From Euzebya sp051004735 (GTDB taxonomy: Bacteria > Actinomycetota > Nitriliruptoria > Euzebyales > Euzebyaceae): a DNA stretch of 64,000 nucleotides. Of the stretch, positions 16,409 to 27,312 are shown one piece after another. How positions within the stretch are numbered: the first letter of the stretch is position 1; every line of letters begins with the position of its first letter. The translations under genes and the position numbers were made by a program. Where the stretch lies: the NCBI GenBank assembly GCA_051004735.1, contig JBPCKA010000028.1, positions 13,903 through 77,902 of the forward strand. Reading direction: 5' to 3'. The notes under the pieces were generated by a model that saw only the letters and a program-made list of their open reading frames with translations, made no database searches and had not been told where the DNA came from.

Positions 16409-17401
16409 GTGCCCCGCGTGTTCTCCGGCATTCAGCCGACCGGTGACCCCCATCTGGGAAACTGGATCGGTGCCATCTCGCGATGGGCCGATCAGCAACT
16501 GCCGGGTCACTTCTTCTGCATCGTGGACATGCACGCCATCACCTTCCCCAAGGACCCGGTGGAGTTGCGGACCAAGACCTTGGAACTGGCGATGTGGCTG
16601 TTCGCCGCCGGCATCGACCCCGACACCGCAACCCTGTTCGTGCAGTCCCACGTCCGCGAGCACTCTGAACTTGCCTGGATCCTGAACTGCACGACCCAGA
16701 TGGGCGAACTCCAGCGCATGGTCCAGTTCAAGGAGAAGTCGCGCGGCGCCACCTCGGTCGGTGTCGGGGTGTTCACCTACCCGGTCTTGCAGGCTGCCGA
16801 CATTCTGATGTATCACGCCGAGCAGGTGCCGGTGGGCGAGGATCAACGACAACACGTCGAGTTGACCCGCGACGTCGCCCACCGCTTCAACACCCGGTTC
16901 GGGGACACCTTCACGCTGCCCCAGGCGACCACCCCGGTCGCGGGGGCTCGGGTGATGGATCTGCAGAACCCACACGCCAAGATGTCAAAGTCCGCCGAGG
17001 GCGATGCCGGCACCATCATGCTGGTCGAAAGTGAGAAACGAACGGCGAAGAAGATCATGCGTGCCGTCACCGACTCGGGGTCGCAGGTCAGTGCCGGTCC
17101 GGACAAGCCGGGCGTCAGCAACCTGTTGGATCTGCTCAGCGCCGTGACCGGAACCGACCTCGACACGCTGCAGGCGCAGTTTGAGGGGAAGATGTACGGG
17201 GAGTTCAAGAAGGACGTGGCCGAAGCCGTGAACGCCTACCTGCACCCCGCCCGTTCGCGCTATGCAGAGTTGGCCAAGGACCCCGCCGAAGTGCAGCGGA
17301 TGCTTGCGCGTGGTGCGGATCGCGCTCGCGAGGTGGCGGTGGACACCATGGCTGTAGTCCGGGAGAAGGTCGGCTTCTTGCCGACCGGCTTGTGCCCTTG
17401 A
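16409..17401 (+). CDS. trpS: Tryptophanyl-tRNA synthetase
   Basis: Charges tRNA-Trp. The 330-residue class I synthetase has FSGIQPTG at the start, the HIGH-type DPHLGN, the VDMHAIT loop, GEDQRQHVELTRD, and the KMSKS loop AKMSKSAEGDAGTI. GTG 16409 is chosen because AAGGA ends 8 nt before it and the protein then begins right at the conserved core; ATG 16400 overlaps that ribosome site. The stop overlaps the start of the ABC-F gene, so trpS, uup and orn form a tight operon. Confidence 0.95.
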   Translation: MPRVFSGIQPTGDPHLGNWIGAISRWADQQLPGHFFCIVDMHAITFPKDPVELRTKTLELAMWLFAAGIDPDTATLFVQSHVREHSELAWILNCTTQMGELQRMVQFKEKSRGATSVGVGVFTYPVLQAADILMYHAEQVPVGEDQRQHVELTRDVAHRFNTRFGDTFTLPQATTPVAGARVMDLQNPHAKMSKSAEGDAGTIMLVESEKRTAKKIMRAVTDSGSQVSAGPDKPGVSNLLDLLSAVTGTDLDTLQAQFEGKMYGEFKKDVAEAVNAYLHPARSRYAELAKDPAEVQRMLARGADRAREVAVDTMAVVREKVGFLPTGLCP

Positions 17402-19161
17402 ACATCGTCAGCCTGGAGGCGGTGCGCAAGTCCTACGCCGAGAAGGTGCCTTTGGACGGCGTCAGCCTGGGTTTGGATGAAGGCGACCGTGCGGGTGTCA
17501 TCGGGATCAACGGCAGCGGGAAGTCGACGCTACTGAAGATCATCGCCGGCATCGAAACCGCCGACGCCGGCCGCGTGGTGCATCGGAGTGGTCTGCGTGT
17601 GCGGTACCTGGACCAACAGCCTGCCGTGTCTGATGACCTCACTCCGCTAGAGGCCGCCGGTGGCACACGACAGGCAGAGGCCTACCTGGACAAGCTTGGC
17701 CTAGGCGGAATCGAGCAGTCGGTCGGAACCCTCAGCGGTGGACAACGGCGACGCGTGGCGTTGGCCCAGGTCCTGGCCGATGATCCCGATCTACTGGTCC
17801 TGGATGAGCCCACCAACCACCTTGACCCTGATGTAATCGAGTGGCTGGAAAACCTGCTGGTCAGCCGGTCGGGCACGCTACTGTTCGTCACCCACGATCG
17901 CTATCTGCTGGGTCGGTTGGCTGACCGGATCATCGAAGTCGCCGAAGGTGAGGTCTTCACCCACCACGGCTCCTACGATGAGTATCTGCAGGCCCGGGCC
18001 AACCGGGTTGAGCAATCGCACGCAGAAGCACGTAAACGAGCCAATCTTGCACGGAGCGAACTTGACTGGCTCCGCCGCGGCCCGAAGGCGAGGACGTCCA
18101 AGGCCAAGCACCGGGTTGACAAGGCCGTCGCGTTGGTCGAGGAGGTCGGAGTGAAGGTCGACCAGCGGGTGATGTCGATCGACTTCCCCTCGCGACGACT
18201 GGGTTCGTCAGTGTCAAACGCCCACAACGCCGGCAAGTCCTATGGCGACGCGGTGATCCTGCGCGACATCGAACTGAAGGTGGACCCGGCGGCGCGATGG
18301 GGGTTTGTCGGCCCCAACGGGTCGGGCAAAACAACCCTGCTGGGGTTGATGGCTGGTCGGATCCAGCCTGATACCGGGTCGGTCAGGCTGGGCGAGACGG
18401 TACATGTCGGGTGGTATGGACAGGACCCCGCCAGGGTGGCACCGAAGACCCGCGTGATCGACGCGGTGAAGGAAGTCGCCGAGCAGGCATCAACCGTGGA
18501 CGGCCTGGTGGTCAGCGCGGGGGACCTGTTGGAGCGGTTCCTGTTCAGCAAGGCCGCGCAACGTGCATTCGTTGAAGAGCTGAGCGGTGGGGAACGACGG
18601 CGACTGGAGCTACTGCGTGTGTTGGCCGATGCGCCCAACCTGTTGATCCTGGACGAGCCCACCAACGACTTGGATCTGGACACCCTGACCGTCTTGGAAC
18701 AGTATTTGGATGCCTGGCCGGGCGCGTTGCTGGTGGCCAGTCATGACCGCCATTTCCTTGACCGCGTGTGCGACGACCTCTACGCCATCACGCCTGAGGG
18801 CACCCTGCGACATCAGCCGGGCGGGTGGACGGCGTATCGGGAAGCACTGCGTCAGCAGGCCCGACAGGAAAAGGATTCGGGGGCTCGCACAGACACCGCG
18901 GCGCAGGAGTCAGGCCAGCGCCGCCGTGGCGGAAAGCTGACCTACAACGATCAGCGGGAGTACCAGCAACTCAGCCGACGGATACCCGAACTTGAGAAGA
19001 GACGGGAACAGATCCAAGCCCAACTCATCGAGGTCGCCGATGACTATGCACAGGCCAGGCAACTTGCCCAGACCCTGAACCAGGTGACAGCCCAGCTGGC
19101 GGCCGCCGAAACGCGGTGGCTGGAACTGGCCGAGATGGCCGAGGGGATGATCGAGGGATGA
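17392..19161 (+). CDS. uup: ABC-F ATPase, Uup-like
   Basis: A cytoplasmic ABC-F protein of 589 residues that acts on ribosomes or DNA structures rather than in transport. It has two nucleotide-binding domains: GINGSGKSTLLKII, LSGGQRRRVALAQV and LLVLDEPTNHLD in the first; GPNGSGKTTLLGLM, LSGGERRRLELLRV and LLILDEPTNDLD in the second. The C-terminal segment (about 490-589) is a charged coiled coil (YQQLSRRIPELEKRREQIQ), which marks the Uup subgroup. No transmembrane helices. Start may be GTG 17392 or TTG 17398; both overlap trpS. Its stop overlaps the orn ATG. Confidence 0.88.
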   Translation: MPLNIVSLEAVRKSYAEKVPLDGVSLGLDEGDRAGVIGINGSGKSTLLKIIAGIETADAGRVVHRSGLRVRYLDQQPAVSDDLTPLEAAGGTRQAEAYLDKLGLGGIEQSVGTLSGGQRRRVALAQVLADDPDLLVLDEPTNHLDPDVIEWLENLLVSRSGTLLFVTHDRYLLGRLADRIIEVAEGEVFTHHGSYDEYLQARANRVEQSHAEARKRANLARSELDWLRRGPKARTSKAKHRVDKAVALVEEVGVKVDQRVMSIDFPSRRLGSSVSNAHNAGKSYGDAVILRDIELKVDPAARWGFVGPNGSGKTTLLGLMAGRIQPDTGSVRLGETVHVGWYGQDPARVAPKTRVIDAVKEVAEQASTVDGLVVSAGDLLERFLFSKAAQRAFVEELSGGERRRLELLRVLADAPNLLILDEPTNDLDLDTLTVLEQYLDAWPGALLVASHDRHFLDRVCDDLYAITPEGTLRHQPGGWTAYREALRQQARQEKDSGARTDTAAQESGQRRRGGKLTYNDQREYQQLSRRIPELEKRREQIQAQLIEVADDYAQARQLAQTLNQVTAQLAAAETRWLELAEMAEGMIEG

Positions 19162-19760
19162 CCCAGTTCGAACCCAGAGCGGATGTGGAGCACGTGATGA
19201 CCGGTGAGCTGAGCCAGCCCCTGATCTGGGTCGATCTGGAGATGACGGGACTTGATCCTGACACGGAGGTGATCGTGGAGATCGCGGTCATCATCACCGA
19301 CGGAGACCTGGCGGTGCTCCACGAAGGTCCCGACCTGGTCATCCACGCCGATGACGCGGTGCTCTCGCGAATGCACTCCCGGGTGAAGACGATGCACAAG
19401 AAATCAGGTCTGACGGCACAGATCAGGGCCAGCGAGACCACTGTCGCCCATGCGGAAAAGGAGGTGCTTGACTTCGTCCGACAGCACGTGCCCGCTGTCG
19501 CAACCGCCCCCTTGGCCGGCAATTCCGTGCATGCCGACCGCGCGTTCCTCAGGAAGTACATGCCTACCCTGGAAGCGCATTGCCACTACCGCAACGTCGA
19601 TGTGTCGACCATCAAGGAGTTGGCGCGGCGCTGGTATCCCGACGCGGTGGACGGGGCTCCAGCCAAGGACGGTGGACATCGGGCGCTGGCCGACATCCGC
19701 GAATCCATCGCGGAGTTGCAGTACTACCGGCGGACCATCTTCGCCGCTGAGCCGCAGTGA
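19158..19760 (+). CDS. orn: Oligoribonuclease
   Basis: A DEDDh 3'-5' exonuclease that degrades dinucleotides, including pGpG from c-di-GMP breakdown. About 200 residues. The catalytic motifs are LIWVDLEMTGLDPDTEVI (first Asp and Glu), NSVHADRAFLRKYMP (second Asp region) and GGHRALADIRESI (His and last Asp). The ATG at 19158 forms ATGA with the uup stop, showing translational coupling; an upstream start inside uup is less likely. The C-terminal YYRRTIF is characteristic of the family. Confidence 0.95.
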   Translation: MTQFEPRADVEHVMTGELSQPLIWVDLEMTGLDPDTEVIVEIAVIITDGDLAVLHEGPDLVIHADDAVLSRMHSRVKTMHKKSGLTAQIRASETTVAHAEKEVLDFVRQHVPAVATAPLAGNSVHADRAFLRKYMPTLEAHCHYRNVDVSTIKELARRWYPDAVDGAPAKDGGHRALADIRESIAELQYYRRTIFAAEPQ

Positions 19761-19918
19761 AGGACTACCGAGGTCGCGGTGGAACAATATGGATTCATAC
19801 TTCATTCCCCCCTCCCGTCCTGGGAAACTCACCGCCGGAATACGTGGAAAACCAGCGCCGCTGCTAGCCTACGGCGGCGGTCGGAGTCGCCCGGATCACA
19901 CCAGAGGAGCGCAGGCGA

Positions 19919-20725
19919 ATGAGTACGGCGTCGGAGTCACGCAACACCATCCAGCCGCTGCAGAAGGCACCTGAGCCTTCGGTCAAGCATTCGCGCTTCT
20001 GGGCGGTCGAGTTCTACCGCTCGGCCATGGGCAAGAAGTACGTCATGGCGCTCAGCGGCCTGGTCGGGCTGAGTTTCATCCTCGTGCACGCGGTCGGCAA
20101 CCTGCATGTGTATGAAGGGGCGATCCGGTACAGCGAGTACGGCGAGGGCCTGCGCGATCTTGGGGAGCCGCTGACCCCCCGAACGCTGTTGTTGTGGATC
20201 GCGCGGTCGGGCCTGATCGTCGCGCTGGTGGTTCACGTTCACGCCGCCTACGCCCTGACCTGGCAGAACCGCAAGATGCGTCCGGTCTCCTACCAGGCGG
20301 CCCGGCACTACATCGCCGCGGACTACGCCTCGCGGACCATGATCTACACCGGCACGATCCTCCTGGCGTTCATCGTCTTCCACCTGGCCGATCTGACCTG
20401 GGGATTTGCCAATCCCGAGTTCGTGCGCGGTGCAATCACCAACAACCTGACGGCCAGCCTGTCCCGGATACCGGTCGCGCTGTTCTACATCGTGGCCATG
20501 CTGGCTCTGGGCCTGCACATCTACCACGGCACCTACAGTCTGTTTCAGACTCTTGGGCTGAACAACAAGCGCTTCAATGCCTGGCGTCGCTACCTGGCCA
20601 TAGGACTGACGGTTGTCGTGGTCGGCATCAACCTGACGTTCCCGCTGGGCACCCTGTTCGGCGTCCTTGATTGTTCGGAGCAGTGCCAGGGAGTCGTGCA
20701 GGACATTCAAGCAGAGGAGAGTTAG
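19919..20725 (+). CDS. sdhC: Succinate dehydrogenase cytochrome b subunit (b558 type)
   Basis: Membrane anchor of complex II. A single 268-residue five-helix protein that replaces separate SdhC and SdhD subunits (the fused b558 type). Likely haem-ligand histidines lie in helices, for example ILVHAVGNLHVY, VVHVHAAYALTW, FIVFHLADLTW and LGLHIYHGTYSLFQTLG. GGAG precedes the ATG at a workable distance. Followed by sdhA after 3 nt and then sdhB, giving the gene order C-A-B. Confidence 0.9.
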   Translation: MSTASESRNTIQPLQKAPEPSVKHSRFWAVEFYRSAMGKKYVMALSGLVGLSFILVHAVGNLHVYEGAIRYSEYGEGLRDLGEPLTPRTLLLWIARSGLIVALVVHVHAAYALTWQNRKMRPVSYQAARHYIAADYASRTMIYTGTILLAFIVFHLADLTWGFANPEFVRGAITNNLTASLSRIPVALFYIVAMLALGLHIYHGTYSLFQTLGLNNKRFNAWRRYLAIGLTVVVVGINLTFPLGTLFGVLDCSEQCQGVVQDIQAEES

Positions 20726-20728
20726 TCG

Positions 20729-22651
<1,923 letters not shown>

Positions 22652-22663
22652 GGATTGCATCTT

Positions 22664-23410
22664 ATGAAGCTCACCTTGAACGTATGGCGTCAGGAATCCC
22701 CCGACGCGGCCGGTCGCCTGGAGACCTACAAGCTGGATGACGTCAGCGAAGACATGTCATTCCTTGAGATGCTGGACGTGTTGAACCAGCAGTTGATCGA
22801 TGAGGGGCAGGAACCGGTGCACTTCGACCACGACTGCCGGGAAGGCATCTGTGGGTCGTGTGGCTTGATGATCGATGGGCAGGCGCATGGCCCCCAGCGC
22901 TCAACCGCCACCTGTCAGCTGCACATGCGTCAGTACGCCGATGGGGACACCATCACGATCGAGCCGTGGCGCGCGTCGGGGTTTCCGGTGATCAAGGACC
23001 TGGTGGTCAACCGCTCCGCTTTTGACCGGATCATCGAGGCAGGCGGCTACATCTCGGTCCCGACCGGCTCCGCCTCGGATGCAAACCTGACCCCCGTGCC
23101 GAAAGAGGTTGCCGACGAGGCCTTCGACGCGGCTGCCTGCATCGGCTGCGGCGCCTGTGTCGCGGCGTGTCCCAACGGTGCCGCGCAGCTGTTCACCTCG
23201 GCGAAGCTGAGCCAGTTGAACATGTTGCCACAGGGTCAGCCGGAGAAGGACCAGCGCACCCGCGACATGGTCGACACGATGGAGGCCTACTTTGGCTCGT
23301 GCACCAACATCGGGGAGTGCACGGTCAGTTGCCCCAAGGACATCAGCCTTGACTACATCGCCCAGATGAACCGGGACTATCTCAAGGTGCAGTTCAAGCA
23401 GCGGGGGTGA
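22664..23410 (+). CDS. sdhB: Succinate dehydrogenase iron-sulfur subunit
   Basis: Carries electrons from SdhA to quinone. 248 residues. Three cluster sites are visible: the [2Fe-2S] ligands in CREGICGSCGLMIDG with a later C in TATCQLH, the first 4Fe ferredoxin-like run CIGCGACVAACPNGA, and the second run CTNIGECTVSCPKDI. ATG 22664 is chosen because AGGG lies about 10 nt upstream; a TTG at 22655 is in frame but less likely. The stop lies next to a hairpin that may end this operon. Confidence 0.95.
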   Translation: MKLTLNVWRQESPDAAGRLETYKLDDVSEDMSFLEMLDVLNQQLIDEGQEPVHFDHDCREGICGSCGLMIDGQAHGPQRSTATCQLHMRQYADGDTITIEPWRASGFPVIKDLVVNRSAFDRIIEAGGYISVPTGSASDANLTPVPKEVADEAFDAAACIGCGACVAACPNGAAQLFTSAKLSQLNMLPQGQPEKDQRTRDMVDTMEAYFGSCTNIGECTVSCPKDISLDYIAQMNRDYLKVQFKQRG

Positions 23411-23419
23411 CGTGCTGCA

Positions 23420-23434
23420 TGGCCCTTAGGGCCA
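23420..23434. terminator. Bidirectional hairpin between sdhB and vapC
   Basis: TGGCCC (23420-23425) / GGGCCA (23429-23434) with loop TTA sits in the convergent gap. The loop is also the vapC stop codon on the minus strand. There is no T-run, so termination strength is uncertain. Confidence 0.35.
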
Positions 23435-23800
23435 CGACAGGATCGCCGGGCCTGCACGTCCGATAGGTGCTGCAAGCGCCCGCAGGTCCTCGGCGTCCCC
23501 GGTGAGGATGGGCTGGCAGAGCACAGCCCCCAGCACGACGAGGTGGGCGTCGACAACATCCGCGCCGCCCGCCATGGCCAGCAATCTGCCGACTGCACGT
23601 CCGTCATCTAGCGGATGGACGTGCAGTCCCTTGAGAACCGAGGCCAGCCGTGCTTGCCGTGCTCCGTCCCGCCACACCTGGGCGACGACGGCCTCGGAGG
23701 TGTGCAAGGACTCGCCTGCCCGGTGCGCTGCGGTGAGGAAGACGCGAGAGTGTTCCTCGTCCCTGTCAACCGAGATCAAGACGCCCGTGTCCACGATCAC
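23426..23800 (-). CDS. PIN-domain toxin (VapC-like)
   Basis: A 124-residue PIN-domain ribonuclease, toxin of a type II toxin-antitoxin pair. Acidic residues expected for metal binding are in place: Asp in VIVDTGVLISVD at the N-terminus, Glu in HTSEAVVAQVW and Asp in GADVVDAHLVVLG, with a late Asp in LTGDAEDL. GTG 23800 is chosen because it forms GTGA with the antitoxin stop; upstream codons belong to the antitoxin. VapC toxins typically cleave tRNA or rRNA; the target of this one is unknown. Confidence 0.8.
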   Translation of the reverse strand: MIVDTGVLISVDRDEEHSRVFLTAAHRAGESLHTSEAVVAQVWRDGARQARLASVLKGLHVHPLDDGRAVGRLLAMAGGADVVDAHLVVLGAVLCQPILTGDAEDLRALAAPIGRAGPAILSWP

Positions 23801-24033
23801 CTGCCGAGCCCGAACCGTTTGATCGCGTCGGCGACGGCGTCGTCCTTGACCGGTTCGCCACGTTCGGCGGCCCACGCCTGTAACGCACTTGCGAGGGCAT
23901 CCTGACGATTCTGTTCCTCGGCAAGCCTTCCGATGGCTGCCCGGATGGCGCCCGAGCGACCGCCGTAGCGCTGCGCCAGTCCGTCGAGAAGGGCTTCCTC
24001 CTGATCGGTGAGTCGCACTGTTGTGGTGGCCAT
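23797..24033 (-). CDS. Ribbon-helix-helix antitoxin (VapB-like)
   Basis: A 78-residue antitoxin. It begins MATTTVRLTDQEEALLDGLA with the ribbon-helix-helix pattern (beta strand TTVRL, then helices with GGRSGAIRAAIGRLAEE). The C-terminal half (AWAAERGEPVKDDAVADAI) would wrap the toxin. It overlaps the PIN toxin by 4 nt, the classic antitoxin-first order. It normally represses its own promoter; the palindrome was not identified, but the 130-bp gap upstream has room for it. Confidence 0.8.
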   Translation of the reverse strand: MATTTVRLTDQEEALLDGLAQRYGGRSGAIRAAIGRLAEEQNRQDALASALQAWAAERGEPVKDDAVADAIKRFGLGR

Positions 24034-24163
24034 TCACCGACTGTAGCACAGTGCGTGCTACAGCGGACGCTGCGGTCAGGGCGTACGGGACAGCGCTCAG
24101 CCAGCCACACGCGCACCACACCGATGGGCGTCGGGGGAGACGGCGACCGACCGGTTTGCTCGA

Positions 24164-25201
24164 TCAGCGGCGGTGTGGTCCTGGAACAGCGCTGCCGGGA
24201 TCAGGACGTGCACGGTCATGCAGAAAGTCCCGCAACAGACGGCGAGATGCTGCGCTCGGCGTGGTTTGCCCTGCCCTCACGTCGTCCAGAGCGCTGTCCA
24301 AAGCGGCAGCGGCCTGTGGGTCGGCGCGGAAGGCACGCAGTAACCCATCGGTCACCTCGGCCATCAGCCAACCGACGTCCTGTTGTCGTCGCAGCGGTTG
24401 AAGTTGGCCCTGTTCCACGAGATGGGTGCGGTGGGCGGCCACCGCGTCGATGACAGGGTCGATGCCTTCATCGTGCAACGCCGAGACCAGCAGCACCGGA
24501 GGATCCCAACCGGGATGTCTGCGGCGAAGAAGAGCAAGGCCCTGTCGAGCATCGGCGGCCGCTGTACGAGCGGCGGGTAACAGATCCCCGTCACCTTTGG
24601 TGGCGACCACGACGTCGGCCAGTTCCATCACCCCGCGTTTGATTCCTTGGAGGTCATCGCCTGCTGCCGGAGACAGCAGCAGCGCCATGGTGTCCACAAT
24701 CCCGGCGACCGCGGTCTCGGACTGCCCCACCCCGACGGTTTCGACCACGACGTGGTCAAATCCCGCGGCTTCACACAGCAACAGCACCTCACGGGTACGC
24801 CGCGCGATCCCACCCACGGATCCGCTGGTCGGGGAGGGGCGGATGAAGGCCGCGTCCCGTGATGCAAGATCCCCCATGCGGGTCTTGTCGCCCAGGATCG
24901 AGCCACCCGACTGCGTCGACGTGGGGTCCACCGCCAACACTGCGACGCGTTGCTGTTGGCCGTCCACCAACCGCAGGCCGTAGGCCTGGATGAAGGTCGA
25001 CTTGCCAGCCCCGGGTGGCCCGCTGACACCTAATCTGACCGCCTGACCGGTGTGGGGTTGGACGGCCTCGAGCAGTGCGGCCGCCAGATCGCGGTGATCG
25101 GACCGGCTTGACTCGACCAGGGTGATCGCACGGGAAAGTGCCCGCCGATCACCCGCGACAACTGCCTGTGCCAGGGCAGCTGAGGTGCCCACGGTTCTCA
25201 C
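24164..25201 (-). CDS. meaB: Methylmalonyl-CoA mutase-associated GTPase MeaB
   Basis: A G3E-family GTPase of 345 residues that protects and loads methylmalonyl-CoA mutase with adenosylcobalamin. Motifs: GVSGPPGAGKSTFIQAYG (P-loop), VLAVDPTSTQSGGSILGDKTRM, the VETVGVGQSE switch and ATKGDGD in the NKxD position (a slightly unusual spacing). Starts at GTG 25201, forming GTGA with the end of mutB, so the GTPase and its client mutase are translationally coupled. Confidence 0.93.
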   Translation of the reverse strand: MRTVGTSAALAQAVVAGDRRALSRAITLVESSRSDHRDLAAALLEAVQPHTGQAVRLGVSGPPGAGKSTFIQAYGLRLVDGQQQRVAVLAVDPTSTQSGGSILGDKTRMGDLASRDAAFIRPSPTSGSVGGIARRTREVLLLCEAAGFDHVVVETVGVGQSETAVAGIVDTMALLLSPAAGDDLQGIKRGVMELADVVVATKGDGDLLPAARTAAADARQGLALLRRRHPGWDPPVLLVSALHDEGIDPVIDAVAAHRTHLVEQGQLQPLRRQQDVGWLMAEVTDGLLRAFRADPQAAAALDSALDDVRAGQTTPSAASRRLLRDFLHDRARPDPGSAVPGPHRR

Positions 25202-27312
25202 TTCAATAGGGCCAGGACGTCGCGGGCGGCCTTGGGGATGTTGGTTCCGGGACCGAAGATGGCCCCGACACCTGCCTGGCGCAGCATGTCGTAGTCCTGC
25301 GGGGGGATGACCCCACCACAGACCACCACGATGTCATCGGCGTCGCGGTCCTTCAGTTCCTTGAGGAGTTGGGGAACCAGGGTTTTGTGTCCCGCAGCCT
25401 GGGAGGAGACCCCGATGACGTGGACATCGTTGTCGACGGCGTCACGAGCCACCTCGGCCGGGGTCTGAAACAGCGGACCGACGTCCACGTCGAATCCCAG
25501 GTCGGCGAAGGCTGTGGCGATCACCTTGGCGCCGCGGTCGTGGCCGTCCTGTCCCATCTTGACCACCAACATGCGAGGGCGACGTCCCTGGTCCTCAGCG
25601 AAGGCGTCGATGTCGGCGACCACCGCCGCGTAGTCCTCATCGCCCTCATAGGCCGCGCCGTAGACCCCGCTGATCGAGCGGACCGTCGCCTGATGGCGTC
25701 CGAACACCTCTTCCATTGCATCACTCATCTCACCGACCGTGGCACGGGCGCGTGCGGCCTCGATACACAACTCCAGCAGGTTCGTGGTGTCACTGGCCCC
25801 GTCGGTGAGCGCCTTCAGCGCAACGGTGCAGGCGTCATCGTCTCGTTCGGCACGCACACGCTTCAGGCGCTCTATCTGGGACGTGCGGACCGCGGAGTTG
25901 TCGATGTCGGTCACGTCCACGGTGTCGACATCCTCAGGTACGTAGGCGTTGACACCCACGACGACGTCCTCCCCGCGATCGACGCGCGCCTGACGCCGGG
26001 CGGCCGCTTCTTCGATTCGCAGCTTGGGCATCCCCGACGCCACCGCCTTGGTCATGCCACCCAACTCATCGACTTCGGCAAGGAGTTCACGGGCCTTGTC
26101 GGCCAGGGCGCCCGTCAGCCATTCGACGTAATAGCTGCCGCCCAGGGGGTCGATGACATGGGGAATCCCAGTCTCCTGCGCCACCACGAGCTGGGTGTTG
26201 CGGGCGATCCGGGCGCTGAAGTCCGTCGGCAGTCCCAGTGCCTCGTCAAAGGCATTGGTGTGCAGACTCTGGGTGCCGCCGAGGACCGCGGCCATCGCTT
26301 CGACTGTGGTGCGGACCACGTTGTTGTAGGGGTCCTGCTCGGTCAGGCTGACCCCGGAGGTCTGGCAATGGGTCCGCAGCATCTTGGACTTGGGGTTGCG
26401 TGGGTTGAACTGGTCCATCAACTGCGCCCACAGCAGACGGGCCGCGCGGAGCTTGGCCACCTCCATGAAGAAGTTCATGCCGATGGCGAAGAAGAAGGAC
26501 AGTCGAGGGGCGAAGGCGTCGACGTCCAGGCCGGCGTCGATCGCTGCCCGGACGTACTCGATGCCGTCGGCCAGCGTGAACGCCAGTTCCAGGTCGGCGG
26601 TCGCCCCTGCTTCCTGCATGTGGTAGCCGGAGATCGAGATGGAGTTGAACCGCGGCATCTCGCGGCTGGTGAAACCGATGATGTCGCTGACGATCCGCAT
26701 CGACGGTTCGGGCGGGTAGATGTAGGTGTTGCGGACCATGAACTCTTTGAGGATGTCGTTTTGGATGGTCCCGCTGAGTTGGTCCAGGCTGGCCCCCTGC
26801 TCCTGCCCGGCGACGATGTAGCAGGCCAGGATCGGCAGAACCGCGCCGTTCATTGTCATGCTGACGCTCATGGTGTCCAGGGGGATGCCGTCGAACAGGA
26901 TCTTGACGTCCTCCACGCTGTCGATGGCCACGCCGGCCTTGCCCACGTCCCCTTCCACGCGGGGGTGGTCGGAGTCATACCCCCTGTGGGTTGCCAGGTC
27001 GAAGGCAACGCTGAGCCCCTTCTGCCCACCGGCCAGTGCACGGCGGTAGAAGGCGTTTGACTCCTCGGCGGTCGAAAAGCCCGCGTACTGCCGGATGGTC
27101 CACGGCCGGTTGGCGAACATGGTCGCATAGGGGCCGCGTACGAACGGCTCGAAACCAGGCAGGGTGTCGGTGTCGGGCAGGTCCGCGGTGTCAGCAGCCG
27201 TGAACAGCGGTTTGACGTCGATGCCCTCGGGTGTCTTCCAGGGGCGTTGGTCCGGCGCGGTGCCCTTGAACTCCTCGGTCGCCTTCTCCCGCCAACGCTG
27301 CATGTCGGTCAT
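25198..27312 (-). CDS. mutB: Methylmalonyl-CoA mutase, large subunit type
   Basis: Interconverts methylmalonyl-CoA and succinyl-CoA with adenosylcobalamin. 704 residues. The TIM-barrel domain contains FANRPWTIRQYAGFSTAEES, GLSVAFDLATHRGYDSDHPR and TQSLHTNAFDEALGLPTDFSAR-type motifs; the C-terminal B12 domain (about 570-704) has the base-off DGHDRGAKVIA motif with the cobalt-ligating His, then GVSSQAAGHKTL and CGGVIPPQDY. No separate small MutA subunit is nearby, so it may function as a single-chain homodimer or with a subunit elsewhere. Together with the carboxylase at 48-53 kb it can serve propionate metabolism. Confidence 0.95.
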   Translation of the reverse strand: MTDMQRWREKATEEFKGTAPDQRPWKTPEGIDVKPLFTAADTADLPDTDTLPGFEPFVRGPYATMFANRPWTIRQYAGFSTAEESNAFYRRALAGGQKGLSVAFDLATHRGYDSDHPRVEGDVGKAGVAIDSVEDVKILFDGIPLDTMSVSMTMNGAVLPILACYIVAGQEQGASLDQLSGTIQNDILKEFMVRNTYIYPPEPSMRIVSDIIGFTSREMPRFNSISISGYHMQEAGATADLELAFTLADGIEYVRAAIDAGLDVDAFAPRLSFFFAIGMNFFMEVAKLRAARLLWAQLMDQFNPRNPKSKMLRTHCQTSGVSLTEQDPYNNVVRTTVEAMAAVLGGTQSLHTNAFDEALGLPTDFSARIARNTQLVVAQETGIPHVIDPLGGSYYVEWLTGALADKARELLAEVDELGGMTKAVASGMPKLRIEEAAARRQARVDRGEDVVVGVNAYVPEDVDTVDVTDIDNSAVRTSQIERLKRVRAERDDDACTVALKALTDGASDTTNLLELCIEAARARATVGEMSDAMEEVFGRHQATVRSISGVYGAAYEGDEDYAAVVADIDAFAEDQGRRPRMLVVKMGQDGHDRGAKVIATAFADLGFDVDVGPLFQTPAEVARDAVDNDVHVIGVSSQAAGHKTLVPQLLKELKDRDADDIVVVCGGVIPPQDYDMLRQAGVGAIFGPGTNIPKAARDVLALLK

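Noticed and set aside
25369..27060. A 563-residue open frame antisense to mutB
   Set aside because: No start context or recognisable motif; length is explained by G+C-rich third positions of mutB on the other strand.
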